Below, piece after piece: positions 23,801-36,443 of a stretch of 64,000 bases of DNA (position 1 is its first letter; each line of letters begins with the position of its first letter). The stretch is taken from the NCBI GenBank assembly GCA_020809705.1, contig CP085828.1:1488001-1552000 (forward strand). The letters are read 5' to 3'. This DNA is from Calonectria ilicicola (lineage: Eukaryota > Ascomycota > Sordariomycetes > Hypocreales > Nectriaceae). The notes beneath the pieces were generated by a model. The model saw only the letters and a list, made by a program, of their open reading frames with translations. It had not been told where the DNA came from and searched no databases. Position numbers and translations under genes: made by a program.

Positions 23801-26800
23801 GCGTAGAGTTTGAAGCTTCTTCACAAGCCAAGCCTTTTGGAGATGGCAAGGTAGTAGCACTACACGCGGCACGCGCACCTAACTTGGGCGCATAGGCAGG
23901 CATCCTCAGTGCCTGGTGCTTCCCGTAATGCCATCACGAGGTTTCGTGCAGTCAAATGGCGAGTCACTGGTGATACCAACCAGTTCTGCGCATCCGCGCT
24001 TGCCAAATCTCAGCTTCAGGTGGATGGCTCATGCACCTCTTGCAGAACGCCCGGACGCTCCAGGCGAATGCCTACACTGAACAAAGATAGGGCCAGGCGA
24101 GGGCACAGCAGCCAGAAGCGCAGGCGGAAGATCTACAGTACATTCACTCTGTCGCCCGCTCCTCAACCCTTGTACCTAGGAGCCCCAGACCGGATGCATC
24201 GCTGCGCGGGCCAGGCGAGGGTCGTACGCCTGTAAATCCAGGGTAGCCGAAGAGGCAAGTTACATTGAGGTCCACGATTCCACCCCCGAGACTCTCGATA
24301 AGGAACAGGACTTGCACTCGATTTTGAGTGCCAAGGCGGCACCTCTCTGCTGTCAGTTGGTTTCTTTTTCTGCAGGGAGGTCTATGTTTGGTCTACTCGG
24401 AGAATTGGGCAGCATTAGTATTGACAAGTTGGACTACCAAGATCCGGCAGTGTGGTACTGGGTAATCGGGCGGTGTCCCCCATGTAGACAGACGGGTATC
24501 CCGTCAACGCCCAGAAAGACTATTGTCGGACCGACTCAGGGGATGAAAGCCCCCCCGACAAACAAAAGATTTGGATTGTTCTGAATACGATGTTGAACCG
24601 GAAAGACCGAGTTGTCCTTTTTCGAAACGTCAGCCTGGTCAGGTAGTTCCCCAAGATAACGTGCATCCCGATGTGACAGCTAACCCACCAAAAGCAAGTA
24701 CGGCGATCCAATCGGACAGGGAATAGCTGGGTATTGAAAATGGCTGGAAGTGGACGATAACCGCAAAGCCAGCTGGCGCCCTCAGATTGCGCTGCGAGTC
24801 ACCTGAGACGACAGCGGGAAAGCTTGCAGAGCACGGCATGACAGCAGAGTTCGGGCCAGCAGGCTAAACCTCTCGTTTGTGACGAGCTATGTCATGATGG
24901 GCCAATTAGGCAATTGGCCGTGACAGGATGCACCCAGTTCCAGTCTCGGCAATAACTGGTCACTTTTCTCCGTTCCCACGTGGCTGCTCGCGCTTTAGGG
25001 CCTTGTCACTTCCCCCTCCTCTTTGCTTCTTCTGTCCCAATCTGTGCTGCGGAAGCTTTGGGGGTGGCCTCGTCCAACGACCCTTGCGAACTCCCACTCA
25101 AGCGCCTGCAATTCCGCCCTATGGGGCAACACCGGATTGCCGTGAGTCCGCTTTTAGTCATGATGTATTATGATGTGATAACATCAGACAACGCCGATGG
25201 CAGAGAATAGCCGCGGGGTGGATCACGGTAAAGATTTTTGTCGGTTATTGTCCCCATCGACGTTGCCACACAGATTTAGCTGCATGGCTCGGTGTCGCAC
25301 AACACTTTGGGTCTGGTTCGTCGTGGAGATTTACCAATTGGCCAGGAGATTGCTTGTGTTGAACCGCGGTGCGCAGAGGCTAGCGAGAAAACTTGGGGTG
25401 TTCGGTGCAAGCCACAGAGGGCCCAACCACAATCGTCGAATTTATTCAGACGGCACAGTCTCTTGTTCCCTTGCGATGCCTGCCACTCCAAATCCACTAG
25501 GCGTGGGGTGCTCAGCGACGAGTATGGGGTGAGACTAGCGTACCGCAATCGGGCTAGCCTAGAATTTGCCACGTGGGCTGGTGGGTTTGAGACGCGTTTG
25601 CAAACACGAGTGGTGGAGTCGGTTGGGTTGATGGGCGTTGATCTTGTACGGCACGGCAGTATTAGAAATAGTTCCTTGCACTCGACTATCCAGTTAAGGC
25701 CTGGATCAGAGATTTAATTGCCCTATGAAGGGAGGGTTTCAATTGATGTCATGACAAAAAAAAATTGTGATCGTTCACATCCTTCGGCGACGCCAATAGG
25801 CTGAGGCACCCCACCTCTGGCTGGCGAGATGACAATCTGCTGTGAAATCAAACCGTGCCTCTCTTACAGGCCGAGACTTTTGCAAGTTCCACAAAGAAGC
25901 CAAGGCTATCGCTCGGCATTGATTAGCTATTTTCAATGAAATTGAAACGTCATCGTCCCGGACAGCCATGTGGCAAAGCTTGTGTCAGGGCTCGGGTCAG
26001 ATGGCTGGCCTGCCCGCCGCACCGCAGCGGCTCGGGCCCAGTGCTGTAGCTCGCGACACTAGCCAAGTATTTACACATGGCCGACTAACATGACATGACG
26101 GACTATCGGTATAGATAGACCACGCTCACGAGCGCCAAATTGAGCCCGAGCGGAGTTCCACGAGGCAACTGCACAGTGCAGCTCTGATGGGGCCGGGTGA
26201 TTCTGGCCTAGAACTGCGGTGAGTTGTTCTATTTTGTGTCGAGCTCTACATCATATGATGCTACAGCACACGTCACAGGACCCTCCAGCAATGTAGGGGC
26301 AAAAGACCACGGAAAACAAGTCACCCCCATGAATTGGTGGGCATAATTGACCGTATCCAACAACTCCCTCTTTACCCGCTTGCTTGTTTTCTTCAGCCCA
26401 TGATTTAGCCACTTTATGTCAGACCGTTGTGATGTCCACGAGTGGATCTCGCCACGTGGGGTTGAGGGAGTCTAACTTTAGATCCATCAAACGAGGCCCA
26501 TTCATCTACTACCACCTCGCATCGACTTGACCTTTTCGGGGAGCGTTTGTTAGTTTGTAGATGCGGTCAACAACTCTAGTGACTCTACTAAAGACGAAAA
26601 ACCCGCGCTTGTCAGCCTGTTGGTGGAGTGGCAAGGAATGCGTAAGCTATAGTCATCATTGAGGCTACCCTTGAGGGACGAGGAAATTGATGACTAAAAT
26701 GGGAGAAACAAGTTCACAATGCTAACCTCCTACGCCTTAATGCATTTAATGGTGCTAACCGTCGTTGTGATGGGGTCATTGAGCTGATATTGGCCCGAGA

Positions 26801-28800
26801 CCATGTAAGAGTGCACTATATCAGCTTGGCCTTGAAGTGCTAATATATATCAACCAATTCAAGCAACAGTACAGAATGCACAGGCCAGTATACTTGACCT
26901 GGACCCCCCATGGAGAGTTGCTCGGTCTCGGTTTTCAGCCCAGACTTAAGTGATGACTGTAAGTAGTCTCTCTCAGCTTACACCAGCAATAGCATGTGCT
27001 ATACTGTGCTTTATGACTAGTAAAAATCTCATCTGACGATGGTATGCCAAAGTGTTGCCATATCCACTCAAGGCAATTAATGCGCGGTAACAAACGCCAA
27101 AGAGAGAACGGCTAGCCTAGAGCTATAATTGATTAGTGATTCGGCAAAGATACAATGTCACCCACGACTCGCCACAGCTAGCTAGGTGGCGCCGCATGAA
27201 TGAGTTGAAGCTCCCAATACTTCACTTCCTCTAAGCGTCGTCCTCTAAGCGTCTCATCTAAGGGGCCGGGAACCGGGAGAGGCGGCGGTTGGAAAGAGGC
27301 CATGCCCTTGTCGCGGGATTGTCTCATCAAAAAGGGAGGATAAACTCATGACCACGTGCAGCATCTGCCGAACGGTCCGAAACATGCCCACCATCGGCCC
27401 ATGATAGTCGCCGTCTTGTCGGGCAAGATGGAGAATTGGGCGGTGGAAGGTCGGCTCCGACCAGGATAGGCGATGTGATTGATCATGCCGTACCGATCCA
27501 CTTCGGACCAACTGACTTGTTAGAGACAGTGGTTCCAGGATCTCCATTATCTTCACCAAAATAAGCTTGCAAGACGTCAGCCTGGCTGTCACCGAACATG
27601 CATCTAAGGTTTCGTCCATCCCTGCCATGGCGTGGCGCTCACGTGGGACGGCAATTGACCTAACCCTTTGAGCAGTTCGCACGCCGACGATTCAACCTGG
27701 CCTGGCAAGCATCCCTCTCCAGCGCCGAGCAGCCCGCTCAGGGTGTCTAGTTCCCAGTTTCCCCATCTCCGCACGTCGTTGCAATCGTCTTTTCTTTTTT
27801 AGCACCCTAAAATGCCACGCGAGAAATTCCGGGGTGGCAACCAGATTGCTGTTAGCTTGTATCGGCGCCACCAGACGCACGGTACAGCTCACCACTTTTG
27901 ACAGGGAACACACACTGACGGCGGGCGGAAAAGGGGGGGCTTGGGCTGGTTGGGAAAAAGACGAGAGATGGCTCCCACAGTCCCAGGCGTGGCGGCCGAC
28001 GGACTCGCTAAACCACGTGGGACTCTCTCAAAAAATTGCTCTGTTCGGGTTGACACCTCCCCAAAGCCTGGCCGGGCTGCGTCCGTCGTTTTCCTTGACG
28101 CTGGCGCCTAGACTCTAGGCTCGAGCACCAGCATTTTGGCCTTGGCTCCGGGGTCCTGTGCGTCAGGGAGGACACTATCGCGGAGAATTGCTTTGAGCCC
28201 GTCACATCACATCCACATCACATCCACGCCTCAACCACAGCGCCCTGCTGGAATGCCTCCGAGACACACAGCACTTCTCGCCATGGCTTTCACCGCTGGC
28301 CGGCTAAGTGGGCTGCACGCCCGTCGTCTAAACTTCCCCCGGTCTTTGACTGCGCGTTGCCTTGCGGGTGTTCCCCACCGATTCTCTCTCGCTCTCTTTG
28401 CCCCCTATTCCCACCCTGGCATTGCACCCGTTCTCAGAATCATGCTGTTGAGAGCCCTGGACAGCGCACCCCTTCAGAGATTGCCATCCTCTGCCCCCTC
28501 GGCAATCCCTGGTGCCACTTCGCACGTCGACGGCGTTTCATCCCGCCGGCCGCCAAGTGGGCATGGCGCCGGCGCCGTTCCTTGGCCGGTCTGTTGACAT
28601 GCAGTCGTCTGCTCCGGCCCATGTGGTGCAACCCACACTGTCTGGGCTTGACAGAGCTTGCCACTGCTTGACTGGATAACTGCGGGACAAACCCGCATCC
28701 GAACAGCCTCGACAGAAAGCCCGCCCACCAACCCGTTCTGAAACGGCATGATTGTGGATTGTGGATATGTGCCAACGTTGGAGACTGATCCTCTCGGAGC

Positions 28801-28825
28801 CATGCCATGCCATGCCATGCCATGT
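28801..28825. repeat. CATGC pentamer tandem repeat
   Basis: Four CATGC units and a final CATGT lie in a row. This is a simple microsatellite; similar GCATG-rich sequence occurs around 32570. Confidence 0.85.
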
Positions 28826-30561
28826 ATTCGACAACGAATGAATAAGAGAAAACAGTCCGGCGGAGCCGCACCCGCACTCACCATACAACCAGTGTGTCTC
28901 GGTATTACGACGCAAAACATGCAACTCGACTCGACTCGATTCGATTCGCTTACTGTAGTCGACTTTTGGCATGGTGAAGATGCGGAGTCATGCTAACCAA
29001 CTCGACCCTGGTCCACGTGTTTCTTGGGGATCTTCAACCCCCACCCAAAACTCGAATTCCCAGCTTTGCACCATATCCCCAAGAGTACGGTACGCACCGC
29101 CAATGTATTGGCCTACCAGGGTTGCTATATGGTCTATGTACAGTACCAAGAAGTGTGGCGCCCTCGTTTAGTCGGATCCCTATCCGGGGAGTCAATAGAG
29201 ATCTGGGCGGAGCGAGTCCTGGCCCAGACATAGCACTCTAGCTTCGTATACCCTTGGCAATGCCTGCCGGGGGGACGCATGCTTGCTGGCTATCCGCCTA
29301 CAGCGGGCAATCTATACGTGACTCTGGGACGAAACAATAGGGTTGTGTGTCATCCGTTACCAATACTGCCTCTCTATGGACGGAAAATACCCAGGCATCT
29401 GCGAGCAGCTCTTATCTGCGGGCGTCGTTTCACGGCTCACGATAGCCATGCTATGCTTGCCGACTCATCGGTACCGGAGGCAACTCGACACGTCCTCGAT
29501 AGGACTAGGCTGACGGCATTGCAATGCTGCAAGGGGACGTGCCATCTATTCACACATGAATCCTCCCATCTTCTCATTCACTTGCCATAGCGTCCCACGG
29601 ACAGAGACGGCTTCTGGCAAACCGGACGAGAAGGATCTGTGGTTATTCTATTTCCAATTTAGCTGTGCAACCTGCTTGACTTGTTGATGGCCGCAGTCTG
29701 GCTCGTCCACGCCGCTAAAAACGGTCAGCGTGGTGGTCTCCCTTGGGCCAATCCATGCTGCATCTCTCATTCCTTCGCGTCGTGTCTGTGCCACTTTTTA
29801 CACCTGCAAGCGACATACAGCTAGCACACACCGTCTGCACTGGGCAGATCCTCGCCCACCCTCCCCTCCCTTTCCCCCCCGGCGGGCTGGGGAAGCTTGT
29901 TGGTTGTGCGCGCATACACGCTTTGTTAGTCTCGTCTCGCTACATCCGGGGAAGCGCGCGGTGAGCCGACGGTCTGAGCTGGGGTTGGGGGCGCGTCGGT
30001 GAGGCAGCGTTGTCCGTGATCGACTCATCGACAAACATCATGTCCACTTCCCCATGCCGTGATTGTTGGGGGTCCGTGAATATCGAAAGATGCCGTGGCT
30101 TGTTGGTGATGAAGATCGACAGCAGACAAGGGCTTAAAACCAACATTATGCACCCGCCTCTCTATTGCGTTATGTCATTGTGCTTTATACGACGTCTGCA
30201 ATGTGATATCAAACATTAATCCGTTCGAGCCGAGGAGGCAGTGGGCGACTTGCGAACCATGATATGTCCCGCACACACTGACTCAGTACTGCAAGCACGT
30301 CTTTTTTTTTATCTTCTTTCTATGTCACCCTCGATATGTCCCCTTTCCTCTTCTCTCCGCGACCATATGAATACCAGTAGATGTACATGCACATTAAAAA
30401 CCCATTCAACGCCATCGCTTTTGGGACCCAGAGACCACCCCGGGTCTGAATCTAATACAAGCTACCTTTGGAAAGCTTGCTGTAAACAATCTCTTTCCTA
30501 TGAAACCCTCCTCTCCTGGTTTCCAAGTCCGTTTCACAAGTTGGTTATCCCACGCCATCGT

Positions 30562-31857
30562 TTAGATAGACGATGGGGCCGCGTCCTTCCTCCAGCCGCG
30601 AGACCGCATGTTATCTTCAACGGACTTCCAGATCTGCTCCACAATCTCTTTATCACGGAAACGGGAGGCATCGTGACCCTCACCACGCCAACTGTCGACG
30701 CCGGTAGATAGAACTCGGTGGCCCCAGCTCCGGATGTTATCAGGAGGCTGGTCACCACGCCAGCCGACATAGATTCCCAGGGTGTGCTTGAAGAGCTCAT
30801 TGGGGTCACTCCACTTATAGTTCTTGAATTGCCAAGTCTGTCCCGTAGTAAAGACAGCAACTACACGGTTCCAGTATTCTGGCTTGAACTGCTCAGATCC
30901 CTCGACAAGAATAAAACGCAGAGGACGGTTGGGGTCTACAGCCTTGATAACACGTTGAACGTGAAGCATTGTTGCCGTCGAATCGCCAGCAGCAGCGGGT
31001 CTGAACTTTCCATCTTCGAGGAAGGACCGCGCATTGGAGAGGCGCAGAAGCGACGAAGCCGAGGGGGAGAGCAGGATGATAGGGTCCGGTCTTCTAGACG
31101 GAGCCTTCTGGTTGAGGGCGAGGGACGGGTTAGAGCTGATGTTGGTAGAGCCAGACTGAGACTTCTTCTGGATAAAGGGTGCAGCCAGCTTGCGCACATG
31201 AGAAAAGTCCTAAGGATGGTCAGCCTAAACACCAAAATACTATTAACCGACAAAAATTCATACCGTAGGCTTGATGCCCCTCAGGACAGTGTTGCGATCA
31301 CCCATCTTTCGCTCGCCATTGTAAATGCTTGCCAGTCGCGGATCCATAGTGCCCTTGCCTGACCTCGCTTGCGCGGACGAGGACACGGCGCCAGCCTTGG
31401 TGGCTGCGGAAGCACCAGAGCCAGAGGCATCCTTTTCACCAGCAAGAGGCTTGATGTACTCGCTTTCTTCGCTGGCACCTTCGAGCCAGGTGATAAGATC
31501 GAGGCGTTCGATGAAACCCAGGTTCTGGACCTTGCCCTTGACACCAGAGGCAGCCAACTCGTCGTTTAGCTTCGTCGCGGACGCATTGTATTCGGGGATG
31601 GCGACTTCGCGGTTCAGCCAAGCAAAGTAGATGCTGCGCAGGTCGACGGGCTTGTCGTTGGACACAAAGCGCGTTGCGCTATCGATGGCGACGGACGCGG
31701 GGCCACTCCCGTGTTCGGGGAAAAGCAGGTGGGTGGCCTGCGCGAGAGGCACCTCCGGGGAGGATGTATCGGCTGAGGCACTGGGGATGAAGGGCTTGGA
31801 CGAGGAGATGGCCTGGCGCAGAAGGACGAGGCCGTCTTGGGCGGCCGGCGGCGCCAT
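30562..31857 (-). CDS. cdc73: Cdc73, Paf1 complex subunit (parafibromin homologue)
   Basis: Two exons, 31857-31264 and 31209-30562, with a 54-nt GT-AG intron, give 413 residues. The N-terminus (DGLVLLRQAISSSKPFI) and the segment around NLGFIERLDLITWLEG match the N-terminal half of Cdc73. The C-terminal domain, about residues 240-410, has the Ras-like fold signature: DPIILLSPSASSLLRLSNAR, then LRFILVEGSEQFKPEYWNRV, and WSDPNELFKHTLGIYVGW near the end. Cdc73 is a nuclear part of the Paf1 complex, which travels with RNA polymerase II and supports elongation and histone marks. The start at 31857 was chosen by family-like sequence; the open frame extends upstream to 32136 but is Pro/Ser-rich and not conserved in style. 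The low-complexity linker (SGSGASAATKAGAVSSSAQ) is typical. Confidence 0.92.
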
Positions 31858-33365
31858 GGTGAGAAGTCGCGGGAAGGAAAGGTTTTTGGTGGGTGGATTT
31901 GCGCAATTGGCGGGTGGGATGCAGAACTCCAAAAGGAGCCTAACGGCAGGATGGGATGAAGGAGCGAAGGTGGCGGCCCTGGCGTGGCGGGCGCGGTTGG
32001 AGCAACGGCTGGCTTTGGATGAGGTGAAGCTGCAGTTGAAAGGCTGAGGCTGTAATTTTGGAGGAGCTCTGCTGGGACCAGAACCAGGGACGCGATGGCC
32101 AATCAGCGATAAGGTGCTCCAACCTCGCCTCGTCAACTACCCTACTCCTCAAGCCAAGTGCTAAATGTTCGCGTGGGTGTTGGAGGGGATTTTTAGTTTT
32201 GAATTATATTTTATTATTTAGTATATTTAATCATTCTATTATTTGCAGTCTATTTGATAGTTCTATTCCAGTCGGGTGTTTGCAAACACTCTTCATTTAA
32301 CGACTTGGTTATTATTAGGCCTGTGAGAATGTACCAAACCAACTAATAGCAGCAAAAAATAGAGACAACAATAGTTAAATAACATCAACCGCAATCTCAC
32401 AGACGAAATAGCTACATATATATATAAAAAGAATGTAAATAATAACCCGTGAATAAATCATAACCAGGGATATAAATAAATAATGCGAACATGTGTCGTC
32501 AGCTCCACCAGTGGAATAAATATACATTCACTAACACACCATTGCAAACTACAGTTAGCCGAACGGCGCATGGCATGGCATGGGCATCGGACTGAAGAAA
32601 ACAAGTAGCTGGTACATTCAGTCCATGTACCTATCTTAAACCTACTTAGAGTGTCACCGTGCAGCCACGCAACAAGCAGGGCCTTGCCAAGCTCGCCGCC
32701 ACCGCATGCTTTCAGCAGGGGCATTCACTAGCACAAATAGACACACACACCCAATCTATGTCAGAGTGTCAGGTTGCAGTAGCCGATTGCCTCAAAGTGA
32801 CATATACGGAAGGTCAATCGTAGACGAGTCTTTTTGCCCCCACAGCGCCTATTAGCTTTCTTCATGGCGTCGCTTGACGACGCCCTGGGCGGTGTCGATC
32901 ACCAACCTTGACGGGCTTAGCATCAGGCAGCACCATGCCTTGATGGCGTACCGCTCATGACTAAGTAGTGACAGAGGGTAGGGTGATAACACGGCCATTG
33001 CAACTGTTTGTAAAATCAGGTCATTTTAACTATTAGCACACAAAATGGTCAGGCTTGTCAATCGGGGAGTCGATGCTTTTGACATGTGGCGTTGATATGT
33101 CAATCTATTCTTGCCAGCAAATGCCTTCTAGAACCAGCACTGATTGGGTGTAGGTTTATCGACGTATAAACTGTTAAAATTTTTTCTTCATTTCAATATC
33201 AAAGACACAGAAGCCTCTAGTCTATGCACATCTAGTTGTGGCGTCCCTCCCACCTGGCCCAATGGCTGTCTAGAATCACAAACTGATATTTCATGCCGCT
33301 CGATAACGCCCAACGCCAGTTATACATACAAAACCCGCACGGCAACCGCTCCGTCATGGACATGT
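31858..33365. other. Spacer with AT-rich segment between cdc73 and leu5
   Basis: Holds the cdc73 promoter and the carrier gene's 3' end. About 32190-32480 is strongly AT-rich, with TATTATTTA runs and an ATATATATA track near 32413. No gene is supported. Confidence 0.5.
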
Positions 33366-34600
33366 TCAAATACCGAATACCAGCTTCATTCGCTCGTATG
33401 TATAGAAGCTGACGGCTGCCATTGGAATAATCTTGACATACCCAATGCTCAGCCCAACAAAGAAACCGGGGATACCTCTCTCGCGAAAGATCATGCTAGC
33501 CGTCTCGCTGATTCTCAAGCGACGACCGTCACCCACCGCTCCTCCAACTTGCATACGGCGCCGGATCACTTCGAGCGGGTATGAGCATGTTTGCGAGATA
33601 AGACCGGCGATACCACCGGCGCAAAGCTCAGCCCATGATCGCAGCGGCGCGGGTTTTCCAGGAGGATGATCTTTCTTGGGCGCAAGGGTTGTGTATTGTG
33701 AGATGGAAGGGTGGCGTAGCATGTCACCCACAGTGTCGTGAGTTAAGAAGGACATGCCAGCGTACGGAAGCATTCCGAGAACAGTCGGAGCGAATCCTCG
33801 ATAAAAGTTTATAATTCCGGAGCTAGGCGTTGCCGCTGTCGCTGCACCTGCAACTCCCGAAGCCTGCGAAGGAGCGGGAGTTCCGTGTTCATGATAGATC
33901 TGTCTGCAGATCTGAGACAAAGAAGAACGGCCTTCGCGCTTGGTTTCAAAGGCGAGGCGAACTCGAATAACCTCTAAAGGATACGTAAAGAAAACAGAAG
34001 TGACACCAGCAAGGCTTCCACTAAGTAGCCGTCGCATGGGAGTTTCGTGGTCTCGGCGGGGTATAATGATTGCTCGGATTTGCTCGTAGGCCAGAAACTT
34101 GATGCCCGCATATGGAAAGATTCGGAGGAGTGTCGCAGAATGGCCTCGGTATAGACCCAGAACGCCCTCGTGGCCGTAAATGTCCTTCATGGCGGTCGCG
34201 ACTCCAAACCAAGAGCCGGTATATTTTGCGAATAGAGGATTGCGCGCTTGGAATAGGATCTTTACTCGATCGAGCGGCGCAACGATGGTCTTGGCCTGAG
34301 TTCGACTGTCAGCGGAATGTTTCGTCGCACCATTGAGATAGCACAATCTCTACTTACAGCACAGCCTGCCAGGCCACCAGCGACACCGGATCTCCACACA
34401 TAGTCAAGGGTCTGAGTTTTGCGATTGAAGGTTGAGTCCTTGTGAGCGGGAGCCAAAGCGGCGTCCTTGTTTTGAAGGTCTCCTTTTTCCTTCCGGGGCC
34501 GGGTTAGGGCACCGGGGCCACTAAGCTGCCGAGGATTGTTGTCGCGGGCGGTCTCGGTCATGGAGGCATGGTCCATGAGGGCGGCGTCGGCGGAGGGCAT
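33366..34600 (-). CDS. leu5: Mitochondrial carrier, Leu5-like (coenzyme A transport)
   Basis: Two exons, 34600-34358 and 34295-33366, with a 62-nt GT-AG intron, give 390 residues. Three carrier repeats are visible through their signature motifs: PLDRVKILFQ in repeat 1, PLEVIRVRLA in repeat 2 and PLEVIRRRMQ in repeat 3. Odd-numbered helices carry the usual G-rich lead-in (SGVAGGLAGC, SGSLAGVTSVFFTY, AGGIAGLISQTCSY). The first 70 residues are a soluble extension. The order and sequence resemble yeast Leu5 and the human Graves-disease carrier, which are linked to CoA accumulation in mitochondria; exact substrate is inferred. It acts in the inner mitochondrial membrane. A Ser/Ala/Thr-rich insert (SQASGVAGAATAATPSSG) lies in the second repeat. 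It diverges from the METTL4-like gene. Confidence 0.88.
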
Positions 34601-35057
34601 TCGCTATCGCGACCAACACGGGGCTGCGGTTGAGGAAGGATGTTTTTGTCAAGCCTACAGCCGTGGCATTCCGCGGCAAGCGAGCCAGTTGGACGTCGAT
34701 CACGAGAAACCAAGACCTGGGACGAAGCGTCAAGAGCAGGATCTAGGAGTTTTGTGGGGAGGAGAGCAAGAGGGATGTTAATAATGTGGATGAGATCGGG
34801 TCCAAGTTTTGGAGATGCGGGAGAATTATCCCGGCAGTCAGCGCGGCAAGGACGTCATTGGGCCGATGCTCACTGGCCACACACGACACTGGTCACGCCC
34901 GCAACAAACAGCACCTGGATAGGGATGGACCCCAAAATCCGGGGCGTTGCGACACGTTTACAGTGGGCTCGGTAGGGCGCAAACCGCTCTGGGACGGCGC
35001 TGATGGCAAACGCTTTTTCCCGGGAGCGGCAAGTCTGCACCAAGTTGCCGGCAACCA
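34601..35057. promoter_or_regulatory. Divergent spacer between leu5 and the METTL4-like gene
   Basis: About 460 bp between start codons, presumably with both promoters. No TATA-like or named site can be assigned with confidence. Confidence 0.4.
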
Positions 35058-36212
35058 ATGACCGAAGCCGAGGTTTACCGAGTCTCGGCCCTGAATCTGC
35101 ACGCCGCCGACGCCTCCGCTTATTCCAGAACACGCCCGGGACTACGACGGGCCACTGTCATGAGGGACGGGAGCATGGTACAAAACGACGGTGAGGGCGA
35201 GGGTGAAAAGGGGGAGAGCAAGAGGACATGGCGGCCCAAGTCCATCTTGTTCGAGAGCAGCGACAAGACTCTGGTTGTCATCGACATCCCCCGGTCTCTT
35301 GAGGAATGCCAGGTTCTTCCCTCACAGGACCCCGTCCTCCGCATTATCTCCGCCGAAGCCCCCGCAGCGCCCTACTCGACTCCAGAGCCGCGACATGGCA
35401 CAGCTGATCCCCCTCGGGCCTCGCCTGCGGCCCAGCTTGCTGAGCTTATGACTGGCGCTACTGTCCAAACGGCCCTGCAGAATCTCGCCTCCTTGTACCA
35501 GGGGCCGCTGTGCTTACCACGTGAGCTTGAACCGCAACAAGCGCCGTCGATATCCGCTTTGCCGCTGCATACACCTCCTAGAGCCGAAACATTGCATGGT
35601 TCCATCGAGGCTCTGCGAGATACGTTTGCCGACACTGCCCCCAGCTTCGATCTTGTTGTTTTAGACCCGCCGTGGCCGAACCGTTCAGCCAGGAGGAGAA
35701 CAAACAAATATGCTACCGTTTCTAATCTCCATGAAATGCGGCGGCTGTTGCTAAACATCCCAATCAACTCCCATCTCAACCCAGAGGGCTTAGTAGCTGT
35801 CTGGATTACTAACAAACACAGCATCCATGACTTCCTCGTTTCACCCACGGGTTTATTTTCTGCCTGGGGCCTTGAGGTTGCTGCTGAATGGACTTGGCTG
35901 AAGGTCACCGCGTCTGGTGAGCCAATATTTGATGTTGAGTCAATGTGGAGGAAGCCATGGGAGAAGCTCATCATTGCAAAGCGAGTAGGAAGCAAACTGC
36001 CTGATTCTCTCAAGTCCAAGGTGATAGTGGCTGTTCCCGATGTGCATTCCAGGAAACCCAATTTGAGAGGTCTTTTTCAACCGGCGCTAGGGGTGAATTT
36101 CCTGGGCCTTGAGGTGTTTGCACGTAACCTAACAGCAGGTTGGTGGTGTTGGGGGAACGAAGTATTGCATTTTCAAAAACCAGAACATTGGCGTTCAAGC
36201 CCAAATTTATAG
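35058..36212 (+). CDS. MT-A70 family N6-adenine methyltransferase, METTL4-like
   Basis: Single exon, 384 residues from the ATG at 35058; an alternative in-frame ATG at 35160 would give 350. The catalytic DPPW motif is at residues 203-206 within FDLVVLDPPWPNRSARRR, followed by a long MT-A70 domain (HLNPEGLVAVWITNKHSIHD, AEWTWLKVTASGEPIFD, RKPWEKLIIAKR) and the C-terminal block KPNLRGLFQPALGVNFLGLE. DPPW is the active-site form of MT-A70 adenine-N6 methyltransferases. The SILFESSDKTLVVIDIPRS element near residue 62 is the N-terminal part seen in METTL4-type rather than IME4-type proteins. METTL4 relatives methylate adenine in snRNA or DNA in animals; the substrate here is unknown. Converges with mrp20. 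Confidence 0.87.
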   Translation: MTEAEVYRVSALNLHAADASAYSRTRPGLRRATVMRDGSMVQNDGEGEGEKGESKRTWRPKSILFESSDKTLVVIDIPRSLEECQVLPSQDPVLRIISAEAPAAPYSTPEPRHGTADPPRASPAAQLAELMTGATVQTALQNLASLYQGPLCLPRELEPQQAPSISALPLHTPPRAETLHGSIEALRDTFADTAPSFDLVVLDPPWPNRSARRRTNKYATVSNLHEMRRLLLNIPINSHLNPEGLVAVWITNKHSIHDFLVSPTGLFSAWGLEVAAEWTWLKVTASGEPIFDVESMWRKPWEKLIIAKRVGSKLPDSLKSKVIVAVPDVHSRKPNLRGLFQPALGVNFLGLEVFARNLTAGWWCWGNEVLHFQKPEHWRSSPNL

Positions 36213-36443
36213 ATATTCAATATTTCATTTCTTGGAATGTATTCTGCTCATTTTTGACATTGTCAACATGTATCGATCACACATACAAGTTGGTTACAGT
36301 AATGTACATAGCTGTGCCAGCTAATCCTACAGAGACACCCCATAACCATGTCATAGGACTACCGCCTGGTTCATTAACGGTTTCCTGTCATCATGACCTA
36401 TATCCTCTTTTCCCCGCATCGTTGGCCTAATCCTAATTGTGAC

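Larger units (their letters stand above)
19674..30561. other. About 10.9 kb without a supported gene, upstream of flbA
   Basis: Bounded by the flbA start and the cdc73 stop, both genes on the minus strand, so the whole stretch is 5' to flbA. Many open frames occur but they overlap on both strands, mostly start at non-ATG codons and lack domains or splice logic. The longest (20554-19694 minus, 286 codons) starts at GTG, has its only ATG far downstream and ends 20 bases above the flbA ATG in a different frame. Base composition is mixed, not AT-rich, so this does not look like RIP-degraded transposon. Internal landmarks are a 75-bp inverted repeat, a GTGAA-type repeat and a CATGC repeat, listed separately. 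A long regulatory region or non-coding transcript is possible. Confidence 0.5.

Noticed and set aside
27229..27262. Direct repeat of CCTCTAAGCGTC
   Set aside because: Only two short copies; too little to call an element.
31858..32136. In-frame N-terminal extension of cdc73
   Set aside because: Pro/Ser-rich and unlike Cdc73; the ATG at 31857 begins the family-like sequence.
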